From positions 3,472,001-3,536,000 of the forward strand of contig NZ_CP170094.1 of the NCBI RefSeq assembly GCF_042180575.1: a DNA stretch of 64,000 nt, in the 5' to 3' direction. Of the stretch, positions 8,322 to 17,242 are shown in pieces (the stretch's first letter is position 1; each line of letters starts with the position of its first letter). The translations under genes were made by a program, and so were the position numbers. The notes below the pieces were generated by a model. It saw only the letters and a list, made by a program, of their open reading frames with translations, was not told where the DNA came from and ran no database searches. This DNA is from Bernardetia sp042180575. GTDB taxonomy: Bacteria; Bacteroidota; Bacteroidia; Cytophagales; Bernardetiaceae.

Positions 8322-9529
8322 TATAGTACTGGACATGAGTTAAATTTTTGACAAAAAAAGGACAGAAAGAGTTAATTTAGAAGTGTGAAAACCAAAAAAC
8401 TCTATTCCGTCCTGCTGAACAAATATACAAAGGAATTTTCAGATATTCCTATCCATTATGTTCACGCTACTTTGTTGCTTATTAGCTGTATTCTGATAAA
8501 AGAAACTGTTAATCTAAACAAATTAAAAAATCAAGTAGGTATTTTTTTAAATTCTCCTACTGTTCAAATTGATTCTCATTATAAACGGCTTACTCGTTAT
8601 TTTTTGGATGTCTATGTTCAAAAAACACTATGGAAGCTGATTCTAGTTTTTAGTATAGGCTCTTTTTTGAATAGAAAAGACATAAAAAAAGAAATTTTCT
8701 ATCTAGCTATGGATGGTAGTGTTTGGCAATTAGGGGAATATACCTATCATGTTTTGGTCTTAAGTGTTATTTATAGAAAAATGGCTATTCCTATTTTTTG
8801 GATCAATTTAGAACGAAAAGGTAGTTCTACTGTTGCTCATCGTAAAAGTTTATTAGCATCGGCTTTATTGTTATATCCTTTTTTAAAAAGATTTACAATT
8901 TTAGCTGATAGAGAGTATAAAGGTAGAGTTTGGTTTAGGTATTTAGAAGAACAAGGATATACTTACATTATTCGTCTTTGTAAGGGAGATTATCAATTAG
9001 AAGTTAAAAAATACCACAGCTTACTTAAAAAAGCTAAATCAGGCAAACTAGTAAGCCAAGAATTTGAAACTGACTTTGCAAAAAAACTAAAAATAGTGAT
9101 TTCTTATAATGCTCAAGCAGCAAAAGAAAGTGAAAAGTTTGTCATTTTATTAACCAACAAATATCGTTTAACAAAGGAGAAAATTAGTGCTATCTATTAT
9201 CTCAGATGGAAAATAGAGTGTTTATTTAGACATTTGAAAACAAATGGATTTCATTTAGAGGAGTTAGGAATGGTAAACCCAAGAAAAATTCGTGTTCTAA
9301 TGGCATTAGTAATTGCATCTTTTTTACTCTGTATCTTAGAAGGAGTAAAAACAAAACAAAGAGTAAAAAAAGACAATGAATCCTTTTACGAGTCTGTTTT
9401 TAGAATCGGATATGGAAAAGTAGTATTTTATGCTACTTCTATAGACAAAATATTAAAAATAATAACCCAATTAGTGCAAAAATCTAAAACTCAAAATACA
9501 ACCTAAATTAACACATGTCCAGTACTGTA
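8322..9529 (+). mobile_element. Complete IS4-family insertion sequence, 1208 bp
   Basis: Terminal inverted repeats are TATAGTACTGGACATG at the left and, reversed, TACAGTACTGGACATG at the right (15 of 16 match). A 9-bp direct repeat ACAGCTGCT lies outside each end (8313-8321 and 9530-9538). The single transposase gene fills the element. IS4 elements typically make duplications of 9-12 bp. It sits within a DUF1772-like gene. Confidence 0.93.
8385..9506 (+). CDS. IS4-family DDE transposase
   Basis: 373 residues, starting at a GTG. The catalytic triad is visible: first D in 'LAMDGSVWQL', second D in 'ILADREYKGRVWF', and E in the IS4 signature YYLRWKIECLFRHLK, which fits Y-x2-R-x3-E-x6-K exactly. 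The frame is intact and full length, and the inverted repeats are nearly identical, so the element is probably still able to move. A remnant of a different IS4-family transposase lies at 28929-29440 on the other strand. Confidence 0.93.
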   Translation: MKTKKLYSVLLNKYTKEFSDIPIHYVHATLLLISCILIKETVNLNKLKNQVGIFLNSPTVQIDSHYKRLTRYFLDVYVQKTLWKLILVFSIGSFLNRKDIKKEIFYLAMDGSVWQLGEYTYHVLVLSVIYRKMAIPIFWINLERKGSSTVAHRKSLLASALLLYPFLKRFTILADREYKGRVWFRYLEEQGYTYIIRLCKGDYQLEVKKYHSLLKKAKSGKLVSQEFETDFAKKLKIVISYNAQAAKESEKFVILLTNKYRLTKEKISAIYYLRWKIECLFRHLKTNGFHLEELGMVNPRKIRVLMALVIASFLLCILEGVKTKQRVKKDNESFYESVFRIGYGKVVFYATSIDKILKIITQLVQKSKTQNTT

Positions 9530-9849
9530 ACAGCTGCTACACTTTTACCTGCTTTTTTGGGTAGTCTTTGGGTATTTCTTAAAAGTGAAAAAGGGTCTGA
9601 AAGTAGAAAATATTGGCTCTATGCTTTTATTGGATTAACGATTATCAATATTCAAACGGTAGCTTATCATTTGCCTATGAATTTGGATTTTGTGGAGTTG
9701 AAATATGATGCAGCAACGGCTACAAGCAAATTACAAGGCTGGATAATTCTGCATTGGGTAAGAGTTGTTGTAGCTATTTGTTCAGGTGTTTTTGCTCTTT
9801 TAGGTTTTCAAAAATCAAGTAATTCAATTTAAACAAAACTCAAATCAAT

Positions 9850-10347
9850 ATGGATAATTTCGTTATTTTCAATATGCAATCCGTAGCAGGGTTGTTCACT
9901 TTTTATTTTATATTTAAGTGGTATGTATTTCCTCGTTTAGACAAACTCAATATTTATGATGCACTTGTGCCGATGGTTCTTATTCACGGTTTGAGGTATT
10001 TGGGTATGGTTTTCATGGTAGATACCCAAGTTTATGATGCTTTTCCAGATGATTTAGCTTTTACAGTAGGAATTTGGGATTATACGACTGCTATTTTGGC
10101 TTTAATTACTGCTTTTGCCTTAAAGAATAAATGGAAATTTGCAATTCCTTTGGTTTGGGTATTTAATATTTTTGGTTTTACAGACCTTATAGTAGCCTTT
10201 CCACAAGTATTTGCGATTGAATTTTATAATTATGACTTAGGAACGATGTGGTGGGCATTCACAACTATTGGAGTAGTAAATGTCATTAGTCATTTTTATA
10301 TTTTTTATCGTCTAATAAAAAATATAAGAAGTAAATATAAGAAATAA
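9850..10347 (+). CDS. Five-helix membrane protein, last gene of the sigma-linked operon
   Basis: 165 residues with about five transmembrane helices, small charged loops and a basic C-terminus (IRSKYKK). I do not recognise the family. Landmarks are an early 'FKWYVFPRL', 'LIHGLRYLGMVF' and 'FGFTDLIVAFPQ'. It follows the IS-split gene by 17 bases and ends at a hairpin at 10346-10378, so it was probably the last member of the run that starts at 6067. Unless the IS supplies a promoter, its expression may now be cut off from that upstream start. Confidence 0.6.
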   Translation: MDNFVIFNMQSVAGLFTFYFIFKWYVFPRLDKLNIYDALVPMVLIHGLRYLGMVFMVDTQVYDAFPDDLAFTVGIWDYTTAILALITAFALKNKWKFAIPLVWVFNIFGFTDLIVAFPQVFAIEFYNYDLGTMWWAFTTIGVVNVISHFYIFYRLIKNIRSKYKK

Positions 10348-10384
10348 ACAGGTATAGTTAAACTTATTATGCCTGTTTGTTTTC
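10346..10384 (+). terminator. Probable terminator of the sigma-linked operon
   Basis: AAACAGG (10346-10352) pairs with CCTGTTT (10372-10378), and the strand continues GTTTTC. The stem overlaps the stop codon of the last gene. It is short but well placed. Confidence 0.5.
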
Positions 10385-10479
10385 GTCTTCTTAGAAAACA
10401 AATCAAGAAGGAATACTAAAATCATCTTTTGGAAGAAACATAATATATGTGTCAAGTTTCATAAGGTTGTTTATGAAGT

Positions 10480-11225
10480 TTGATTATATTTTTGTTGTAA
10501 ATTTATTATTTTTGTTTCAAACTGTTGTGGTGTACTTGGTTTAGTTAAACGGTGTTCTATATTATTTTCTTTGCATTTTTGATCCATTTTAGAAGGTTTT
10601 TGATAAAGATTTCCTCGTTATTGAACGAATAAAACGATTTGTAAATTCAAGTCCGTTATCAATCAATATATGACTGATTTGAAAAAGAAAAAAACTATAC
10701 ATTCGTCCATAAATAGCTCTGTGTTTTCTTCATATTTTTTATAAAATAAAAGTCGTGTAGCTCTGTCGATAGCAACAAATAAATAAGCTGCTTTTACGTC
10801 TAATTTGGGGAAATAAGTAACATCAATATGCAAATAACCAAACTGATAGGCTTTAAATTTCTTAGCTTCCTGTTTTTTCAGTAGGTGATAGTATTGATAT
10901 TCTCTTTGACAAAACAATGATACACTGAGCTTCTAGAAATGGTAGAGTTAATTTGTTGTATGCACTCAGTTACTTCTTGTAAAGACATCCAAGTAGAAGT
11001 TCTTATCTTTTTGATAAGCTCTTTTTCCACTTCACTCAAAACGTAAGCAATCATTTTAGGAGCAGATGATTTATCATTACTAAATGTTCTATTTTCCATT
11101 TAGAAATAGTAGTGGATGAAGTTCCAAAACGCTCTGCTAAAGTAGCATTCGTTTGAGTAGAGTTTTGAATTTGAAGACGAATAGTTTGATTCGTCTGAGC
11201 ATTGGCGTGATAAATTTGTGGCATT
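10480..11225 (-). mobile_element. Degraded IS481-family transposase remnant
   Basis: On the minus strand an ATG at about 11225 opens an N-terminal HTH (MPQIYHANAQTNQTIRLQIQ ... LAERFGTSSTTISKWK). A shift leads to 'SLQEVTECI...SISRSSVYHCF'-like text (10878-11099), and a further shift leads to the catalytic core 'GYLHIDVTYFPKL...FVAIDRATRLLFYK' (10663-10917). The next part reads ITDNGLEFTNRFIRS and then KENNIEHRLTKPSTPQ in yet other frames, and the final catalytic Glu region is missing. The first two acidic residues of the DDE set (IDVTYF, TDNGLEF) remain. With at least three frameshifts and a lost end, this copy is dead. Confidence 0.8.
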
Positions 11226-11336
11226 ATTTAATTTTGTTTTGTAGTTAAAACCAAAATGGAGTTTTATAAACTATAAATAACCTTAGTGAAACTTTACAAT
11301 AATTATAAATGAATTGCAGTTTGTATATTATTTCTC

Positions 11337-11894
11337 CTAATACTTTCCAAAAAACCAATTTCCTAACGCATTTTCATCATTACTTTCATAAAATTCTCTC
11401 CAATATTCTGTTACTTGTTCTTCAGTTAGGTAGCCTTTTTTATTTACATCTAGTTTTTCAAAAGCCTTTTGAGCAAGCTCTTTTTCTATTCCATACGCAT
11501 CAAAAAATTTCTCAAAAACGGATAGGTCTATTTTGAAATCTTCTTTTTTGTTTTGGTCTGCAAAAAGACGAATTACATAACAAGTAATTGGCAAAATATC
11601 TTCTTCATACGTATTTTTTTCTATCAATGAATTACAATAGGCAATCCATTCTTCGGCACTAATTTGTTCATCTTTATCACTATCAGCAAAGAAAAGCATT
11701 TTTTTCCAACGGTTTTGATACAGATAATTCAGTCCACGATACGTTTCAGATTGTTTAGAAAAAGGAACAACTTGAGCAAGTCTATTTAAAATTAAATTAA
11801 AATCATCTCTTTCTACAGTTCCATCTTTGTTGGTGTCAAAGATTTCAAACATGCGTTTAGCTTTTCGTTCTTGAAGAGGAGTAAGTGTATTCAT
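11337..11894 (-). CDS. EF-hand calcium-binding protein
   Basis: 185 residues, no signal peptide. Three EF-hand loops can be read: DTNKDGTVERDDF (about 19-31), DSDKDEQISAEEW (about 71-83) and DVNKKGYLTEEQV (about 148-160). The first two have the full D-x-[ND]-x-D-G-like calcium pattern, and the third has a K at position 5 and is weaker. The spacing resembles four-hand sarcoplasmic calcium-binding proteins of about 180 residues. It is probably a cytosolic calcium buffer or sensor. It is a single gene, divergent from the M50-like gene at 12199. Confidence 0.85.
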   Translation of the reverse strand: MNTLTPLQERKAKRMFEIFDTNKDGTVERDDFNLILNRLAQVVPFSKQSETYRGLNYLYQNRWKKMLFFADSDKDEQISAEEWIAYCNSLIEKNTYEEDILPITCYVIRLFADQNKKEDFKIDLSVFEKFFDAYGIEKELAQKAFEKLDVNKKGYLTEEQVTEYWREFYESNDENALGNWFFGKY

Positions 11895-12198
11895 TGAGTT
11901 TAGGATTTAATTTATTGATAGGATAGAATAAGGTTTTAGAAAAATATAAGGCAAGTTACTCAAAAAATAAAAGTCTGTTTGAAAAAAAATAGAATTTCAT
12001 TAGCAACAAATCAAAATAGACGATGTTTTTTGTAGTAAGAAAAGTGTAAAAAACACAAAAACATCAAAAAAAACGTTAGAAATTAAAATGGGTACTTTAT
12101 TTTCTAACTTTTCAAGTGTTTTTTTCGTAAATTATACCATACATTGTTAAGTAAAATAACAATCATTCTGTTTTAATCTTCTTTATAAAAAAATATAC
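11895..12198. other. Intergenic spacer between divergent genes
   Basis: 304 AT-rich bases. GTTAGAA at 12075-12081 pairs with TTCTAAC at 12102-12108 as a loose hairpin in the leader of the gene at 12199. I see no convincing promoter box or RNA gene. Confidence 0.4.
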
Positions 12199-12912
12199 AT
12201 GAAAAATTCAGCCTCTTTAGCTTCTCAAAACTCACAAGCTGTTCAACATAGTTCGCTTACAGGACTTTTAATTGCTGCTGTCATTACAGTTGTTCTTTTT
12301 AATGTTCCTTATGGACGTTATATTATTTATCCGTTCAATATTCTAGGAACTTGGTTTCACGAAATGGGACATGGACTAATGGCACTTCTTTGGGGAGGAG
12401 ACTTTATACAATTAGAAATGTCTAGTGATGGTTCAGGAGTTGCTACCACTACAAGTTCTAATATGATTGCAAGAGCATGTGTAGCTGCTGCTGGATTGAT
12501 GTCGCCTCCCATTATAGGTGCTATTTTGATTATGGCTGGTCGTACTCAAAAAGGCTCAAAAATAGCTATGAGTATTTTAGGAGGAGTTTTACTTGTGTCA
12601 GTTGTTTTTTTGGTACGTTCCGTATTTGGTATTATTGCTGTTAGTCTTTGGGGAGCATTAATTATGGCTTTTGCATTCAAATTACCGACTTCATACAAAC
12701 CATTTGTAGTTCAATTTCTTGGAGTACAAGCGTGGGCAAGTACTTTTCTGAGCTGGGATTATATGTTTAGTGATAGTGCAAAAATGGGAGTTTCAGATAC
12801 ACAAGCGATTGCAAACCTTCTTATCTTGCCGTATTGGTTTTGGGGAGGAGCAATAGCTCTTTTTGCTGTCTTTATGCTTTTAGTAAGTTTGAAAATAGCT
12901 TTTAAGAAATAA
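12199..12912 (+). CDS. M50-like membrane metallopeptidase
   Basis: 237 residues with about six transmembrane helices. The first conserved block is 'GTWFHEMGHGLMALLWGGDF' (about 50-69), which contains the zinc site H-E-x-G-H of the M50B-type intramembrane proteases. The protein is much shorter than RseP and lacks a PDZ domain. Similar short proteins are widespread and mostly uncharacterised. It forms a single transcript closed by a strong terminator at 12941. Confidence 0.75.
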   Translation: MKNSASLASQNSQAVQHSSLTGLLIAAVITVVLFNVPYGRYIIYPFNILGTWFHEMGHGLMALLWGGDFIQLEMSSDGSGVATTTSSNMIARACVAAAGLMSPPIIGAILIMAGRTQKGSKIAMSILGGVLLVSVVFLVRSVFGIIAVSLWGALIMAFAFKLPTSYKPFVVQFLGVQAWASTFLSWDYMFSDSAKMGVSDTQAIANLLILPYWFWGGAIALFAVFMLLVSLKIAFKK

Positions 12913-12940
12913 CTTTTTATCCAATCAATAGAAAATATTG

Positions 12941-12984
12941 ACCACTTAATTATAGAATCTTTCTATAATTGAGTGGTTTTTTTT
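12941..12984 (+). terminator. Rho-independent terminator
   Basis: A 17-bp stem with one G-T pair (ACCACTTAATTATAGAA, then TTCTATAATTGAGTGGT), a three-base loop and a run of eight T. It closes the M50-like gene. Confidence 0.88.
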
Positions 12985-13097
12985 ATAAGTATATAAATAT
13001 TATCAGATAAAATAATCATATTTTTTATACCTTTAGACTAATCGTATGTACTTTGTGCATTTACTTCTATTTAGATTACACTCAAACTATCAATATA

Positions 13098-14924
13098 ATG
13101 AAATTTTATCCTATACTGAATAAACTACAACTTTCCTCTTTAGCTATTGCTTTTGGGTTTATTGGTGCATTTACTACTACTACACTCGCCCAATCGTCAT
13201 TTCAAGAAGATACAGAGTTTTCAAACAAATGGGAAGAAAAACTAAATGAGGCACTTTCTTCTACTCATTCTCACACAGATAGAAGTGATAACACTCATCG
13301 TTCTTGTCTTTCTTTGGTGCTTTTGGAAGGAGAAAAAAATAAAAAACGACTTACTTCTCGTCTTCAAAAAGTTTTAAGAACCTACAACGAACGCCCTTCG
13401 CTTAGTTTTTCAGTAGATTCTCGTCATTTTCGTTTTCATTACGACAAAACAGGAACAAATGCAGTTCCTTCAATGGATAATAATACCAATGATATTCCAG
13501 ATTATATAGAATTTATGGCTGCCGAATTTGAGAATGTATATCAAAAAGAAATTGATAATTTGGGATTTATTCCACCACCAAGTGATGGCGAAGAAGGAGG
13601 AGGACAGGATTTTTATGATGTCTATGTTACCGATTTACAACAGGGATTGTATGGATATGTTGCACCTGAAATCACAGTAGGCGATAATCCAAACTCATCT
13701 GCTACCGAAACACAGGCAAGTACAAGTGTGTTGAGAATGCGTAATAATTATGAGGGTTTTGGTCTTGAAAATGATGCACTTAAAGTAACTGCTGCACACG
13801 AATATTTTCACTCTATTCAATTAGGTTATAATGCTTCTTCGCCTTCTGCTTTTGCATTGGAGGGTTCGGCTTCATGGATGGAAGAAGTGATTTATCCAGG
13901 TATAGATGATAATTTTCAGTATTTAGAAAGTGTTTTGGGTGCGCCAGATGTAGCCCTAAATTATGATTTTTCGGATGATAATGACCCTAATTTTAATGAT
14001 TTTACAACACAATGGTACGGCTCATGGATATTTTTTCAATATGTAGGAGAGAATTATGGAAAAGAAGTAGTAAGGACATTTTGGGAAAATATGCGTTCTC
14101 AATCTGAATTACAAGCACTCAATGCTGCTCTTCTTACCAAAAATGTAAGTTTGAATACTGCTTTTGAAGATTTTTTTGTAGCTAATGTAGTTTTGTCAGC
14201 TAGTTCTGCTTCAAGACCTTTTGTTTATGCTCGTGCTACTGATTATATCAATTATTTGAGAGAAAATATTGACTCTGAAACAGTTAGAATTGAAGGAGCT
14301 ATTAATTTTTCGGGACAGGGAGTAACTTGGAATAGTACTGCAAGTGGAAATAGACGTTTGATGCGCTTTTCGGCTGACTACATAAAATTGGCTACACAAC
14401 AAGAAGAATTCAAGGTAGAAATAACACCTACTGATGAAACAAGTGAAATAGGAATTCAGTTTGTGAGTTTTCAAGCCAATGGACAAGTAAGAGTTATCAA
14501 AAATTATCCTAGTGCTGGAGTAAATGCAAAAATTGAAGTGCAAAATGTAAACTCCACAGATAAAATGTATTTGATTGTTTATAGATTAGGAAGGTTAAAT
14601 GATGATTTTACATCTAAACAATATAGTTTGAGAATTGCAAGTATTGATGAAATAACAGGAATAGAAGATGATTTGGGTGGAGATAATTATTTCAAAATTG
14701 CATCAAATCCTATTTCTGACAAATTGAGTTTCATTTATAAACTTGAAAATCAAAATATCAAAAACTATAAAGTAAATGTTACTGATGTTTTGGGTAGAAT
14801 AATGGTGGAAAATAAGTCTATTACTGAACCTATTGCTACTTCAAAATGGGCAAAAGGAACTTATTTTGTGACTCTTTTTGATAATCAAAAGCCTATTGCT
14901 GTTCGTAAAATAGTGGTTCAGTAA
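13098..14924 (+). CDS. Secreted MXAN_6640-like metalloprotease with T9SS sorting domain
   Basis: A signal peptide (MKFYPILNKL...TTTLAQ) directs it to the periplasm. The ATG at 13098 is preferred over an upstream one at 13053 because it starts the signal peptide. The catalytic region has 'AAHEYFHSIQLGY' (H-E-x-x-H at about residue 234) and a following 'ALEGSASWMEEV', which are the landmarks of the MXAN_6640 family of putative metalloproteases. The last 75 residues are a type A T9SS sorting domain (SNPISDKLSFIY ... LGRIM ... KGTYFVTLFDNQ ... RKIVVQ). It is therefore probably exported to the cell surface or medium by the type IX system. A TACCTTTA box at about 13037 may be its -7 element. Confidence 0.85.
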   Translation: MKFYPILNKLQLSSLAIAFGFIGAFTTTTLAQSSFQEDTEFSNKWEEKLNEALSSTHSHTDRSDNTHRSCLSLVLLEGEKNKKRLTSRLQKVLRTYNERPSLSFSVDSRHFRFHYDKTGTNAVPSMDNNTNDIPDYIEFMAAEFENVYQKEIDNLGFIPPPSDGEEGGGQDFYDVYVTDLQQGLYGYVAPEITVGDNPNSSATETQASTSVLRMRNNYEGFGLENDALKVTAAHEYFHSIQLGYNASSPSAFALEGSASWMEEVIYPGIDDNFQYLESVLGAPDVALNYDFSDDNDPNFNDFTTQWYGSWIFFQYVGENYGKEVVRTFWENMRSQSELQALNAALLTKNVSLNTAFEDFFVANVVLSASSASRPFVYARATDYINYLRENIDSETVRIEGAINFSGQGVTWNSTASGNRRLMRFSADYIKLATQQEEFKVEITPTDETSEIGIQFVSFQANGQVRVIKNYPSAGVNAKIEVQNVNSTDKMYLIVYRLGRLNDDFTSKQYSLRIASIDEITGIEDDLGGDNYFKIASNPISDKLSFIYKLENQNIKNYKVNVTDVLGRIMVENKSITEPIATSKWAKGTYFVTLFDNQKPIAVRKIVVQ

Positions 14925-14956
14925 TCAAAAACAAACATTTTAGAAGTTATGCTGTT

Positions 14957-15005
14957 AAAAAGTCAGTAGGAAATGTATTTTATAATTAGTCTACTGACTT
15001 TTTGG
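14957..15005 (+). terminator. Rho-independent terminator
   Basis: AAAAAGTCAGTAG (14957-14969) pairs perfectly with CTACTGACTTTTT (14991-15003). It follows the protease gene by about 30 bases. Confidence 0.8.
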
Positions 15006-15193
15006 CATTATTTAGTAAGTGCTTGTTTGATTTTTATTTATTTTAAGTTTGTTTTTATTTAAAAAACAATGCTTTTTTATTATTTTGATTGCCAAAACAA
15101 AGAATGAAAATTGGTTTGAGTTTTGATTATATTCTAGTAGAATCAACCAACTTTAGATAATAAGCTGTTCAAGCATTAAAAATATATACAATT

Positions 15194-15574
15194 ATGATGA
15201 CCATAGATAAAACCTTAACCAAAAAACTTGCCTTACAATCACAAGCTGAAAATATAGCCAGTGGAGGAACTGTTCCTACAAAAATGTTTCTTTCAGAAGA
15301 AGAAAATGGATACTTACTTCGTCTGACAGCAGCTTCTGTAAAGCCAAATTCATATAAAATAGAAATTCGTCAAGGACATTTAATTATTATGTCTTTAGTC
15401 AAGATTAGCGAATTTGAAGGTGTCCCACGTTTTATGCAAGCCTTTCCAATTCTTCCTCATGTAGATTCGAATGGAATAGAAGCTCGTTATGTAGATGGAG
15501 AGCTTCATGTTTTTGCTCCCTTCAATGATAATGCAGACCAAGGTGAAAATAGAAAAATTGATATAGATTTCTGA
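15194..15574 (+). CDS. Hsp20/alpha-crystallin-like small heat shock protein
   Basis: 126 residues. After a 30-residue lead, the strand pattern 'GYLLRLTAASVKPNSYKIEIRQGHLIIMSL' matches the beta2-beta5 part of the alpha-crystallin (CS/p23) fold, where the chain runs x-Y-x-x-x-L-x-x-P-G...I-x-V-x-x-x-x-L. The later 'FPILPHVDSNGIEARYVDGELHVFAPF' matches the IEAxYxDGxLxVxxP end block that is highly typical of Hsp20. The I-x-I tail motif is replaced by KIDIDF. It is probably a holding chaperone in the cytoplasm, although divergent. It stands alone with its own terminator. Confidence 0.7.
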   Translation: MMTIDKTLTKKLALQSQAENIASGGTVPTKMFLSEEENGYLLRLTAASVKPNSYKIEIRQGHLIIMSLVKISEFEGVPRFMQAFPILPHVDSNGIEARYVDGELHVFAPFNDNADQGENRKIDIDF

Positions 15575-15602
15575 ATCTAATTTTAATGAACCAAAATATA
15601 GA

Positions 15603-15657
15603 AAAAAGCCTTCTTTTTTAAGAATATTCTTAGAAAATGAAGGCTTTTGTTTTTTGA
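15603..15657 (+). terminator. Rho-independent terminator
   Basis: AAAAGCCTTC (15604-15613) pairs with GAAGGCTTTT (15639-15648), followed by GTTTTTTG. It closes the Hsp20-like gene. Confidence 0.75.
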
Positions 15658-15672
15658 AAATATCTTGAAAAA

Positions 15673-16017
15673 ATGACACGACAACAACAACTTATCGAAT
15701 GGACAGAGTCTATTATAAAAACTACTCAAAAATGGAAAGACAAAAAAATAAAAATTCAAGTAAGTCTAACAGATAGAGATTTTGATAGACATGGAAGTAG
15801 TTTTATTTCCTTTTCTATGATTTTTAAATCTTTTTATATCCGAACAAGTGGAGTGAGAATGATGTTTGGTGGAACAAATAATGAACTTGTAGAAGTTTCG
15901 ACAGATTTTTTGATACAAGTAGAAAGTACAGAAAACCAAATTATTTGTACAGAAAAGCTAGGCGAAAATGATTTAAAACAACCTATTTTCAGAAAAACTA
16001 CTCTCATTTTGTTGTGA
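15673..16017 (+). CDS. Hypothetical protein
   Basis: 114 residues, no signal peptide or membrane helix. It has a basic helical start (WTESIIKTTQKWKDKKIK) and then mostly strands (QVSLTDRDFD, FISFSMIFKSFYIRTSG, DFLIQVESTENQIICTEKL). I do not recognise a family. It follows a terminator by 16 bases and converges on the TraB/GumN gene. The coding look (codon bias, start after a purine run) is acceptable, so it is probably real. Confidence 0.5.
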   Translation: MTRQQQLIEWTESIIKTTQKWKDKKIKIQVSLTDRDFDRHGSSFISFSMIFKSFYIRTSGVRMMFGGTNNELVEVSTDFLIQVESTENQIICTEKLGENDLKQPIFRKTTLILL

Positions 16018-16039
16018 AATTAGAGTAGATAATCATTCT

Positions 16040-17107
16040 TTAATTTTTATTAAAAAATATAGGTGTAAGTGTATAACCAGCTTCTTTTAATAAATTTACC
16101 ATTCCTTCTTTTCCTCCCAAATGACCAGCTCCAACGGCTGCAAAAATAGTGTTTTTCTTGCTTTTCTTATTTTCTTGTTTAAATTCTTTTGTAAGTTCCT
16201 TTCTCATCTGTTCTTCCATTCTTTGCACCATCACAATATTTCGTCTGACAATAAGTGATTGATATGATTCTTTTTCAAACTCACCTGAAATTTGGTCGTG
16301 TAATAGTTCTATATTTTCACTCAAATAAAGTGAAATCAGTATTTCCATTGGATTAGCTGTATCTTGTAATTCTACCAAAGTTGTATCATTTTTATTTACA
16401 TCATCCACAATAGCTACATCGACTTCTACTTTGACAGAATCTTGTAAAACAGCTTCATTTTGAAGTTTATTTTTTTCTACAATATAATCATAAAGCTCTC
16501 TTGCTTGTTTGTCTATTGGCGTAGAATTGAGAGCAGTCATTTGTTCTTTTACAGTTTCTAATCCGATTACGTTTTGTTCGTTTTCTCTAGCTCGGTTTTG
16601 TAAGTGCATATCCAAAGCAGGAAATTTTTCTAGTGTTGCACTTTCTCCTTTTTTAGTTTTATTTGTAGCTTTTGCAAGTTCTTCTTGTTCCTTTTCTTGC
16701 AACATTGCCATAATAAAAACAGGACGAACCATATCTAAGAAAGGTGCTAATTCTCCTATTTTTTTTGCTAAATAGGGTTTTATTTCTTGATACTCTTCTT
16801 TAGTAAGTAATTTTGAAAGTGTAGAATCTGCTGGCGACATCACATAACCAATCGCTAAAATAGAGGTCATAAAGTTCAAATCTAGTTCGCCAGCTACCGT
16901 CAATGAATTATCCATATACGGATAAACATTTGAGGCATAATCAATTACTCGCTCATCGCCTACATGAACAGTTCCAAAAAGATATGATTTTTGTTTAAGG
17001 TTATTTCCACTTATTTCCCAAAGAAGTTGCGCCTTTGCAAAGGGAACAGTAAAGAAAAATAGAGATAAAAAAAACAAATTAAGTAGATAGGAAGAGTATT
17101 TCGACAT
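16040..17107 (-). CDS. TraB/GumN family protein (GumN-like)
   Basis: 355 residues with a signal peptide (cleavage near FAKAQ). The N-terminal block 'WEISGNNLKQKSYLFGTVHVGD' and the C-terminal 'FAAVGAGHLGGKEGMVNLL' are the two conserved ends of the TraB/GumN fold, with the G-T-x-H and G-x-x-H-L residues of the proposed metal site. Family members include Tiki proteases, so a metal-dependent hydrolase outside the cytoplasm is possible. The centre has a charged insertion (about 205-255). It is a single gene, upstream of nothing on its strand but queE across a 135-bp gap. Confidence 0.85.
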   Translation of the reverse strand: MSKYSSYLLNLFFLSLFFFTVPFAKAQLLWEISGNNLKQKSYLFGTVHVGDERVIDYASNVYPYMDNSLTVAGELDLNFMTSILAIGYVMSPADSTLSKLLTKEEYQEIKPYLAKKIGELAPFLDMVRPVFIMAMLQEKEQEELAKATNKTKKGESATLEKFPALDMHLQNRARENEQNVIGLETVKEQMTALNSTPIDKQARELYDYIVEKNKLQNEAVLQDSVKVEVDVAIVDDVNKNDTTLVELQDTANPMEILISLYLSENIELLHDQISGEFEKESYQSLIVRRNIVMVQRMEEQMRKELTKEFKQENKKSKKNTIFAAVGAGHLGGKEGMVNLLKEAGYTLTPIFFNKN

Positions 17108-17242
17108 ACGTAGAGATTTAGGTTTTTAAAGGATAAAGCCAACAAAATAAGCATTCTATTTTTAATAGAACGAATAATTTTGTTTTGTGTTCTCTACTTT
17201 TTGGATTTGGTCTGAATAATTTGTTTGTTTCCCTAATTATAA

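Larger units (their letters stand above)
8154..9832 (+). pseudogene. DUF1772-like membrane protein interrupted by an IS4 element
   Basis: The 5' part (8154-8321) encodes MKNTISIIAILGIGAFAGN ... FPLLLQPTAA. The 3' part (9539-9832) continues TLLPAFLGSLWVFLKSEK ... ILHWVRVVVAI. Between them lies a 1208-bp insertion sequence flanked by the duplicated target ACAGCTGCT. Removing the element and one target copy restores one reading frame of 153 codons that aligns end to end with the gene at 7679. The gene is thus inactivated but otherwise undamaged, which means the insertion is recent. Left alone, the 5' part would stop within the IS at 8351. The next gene (9850) may be affected by polarity. Confidence 0.85.

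Noticed and set aside
15395..15679. A minus-strand frame over the Hsp20-like gene and its terminator
   Set aside because: It covers the terminator hairpin and opposes a well-supported gene.
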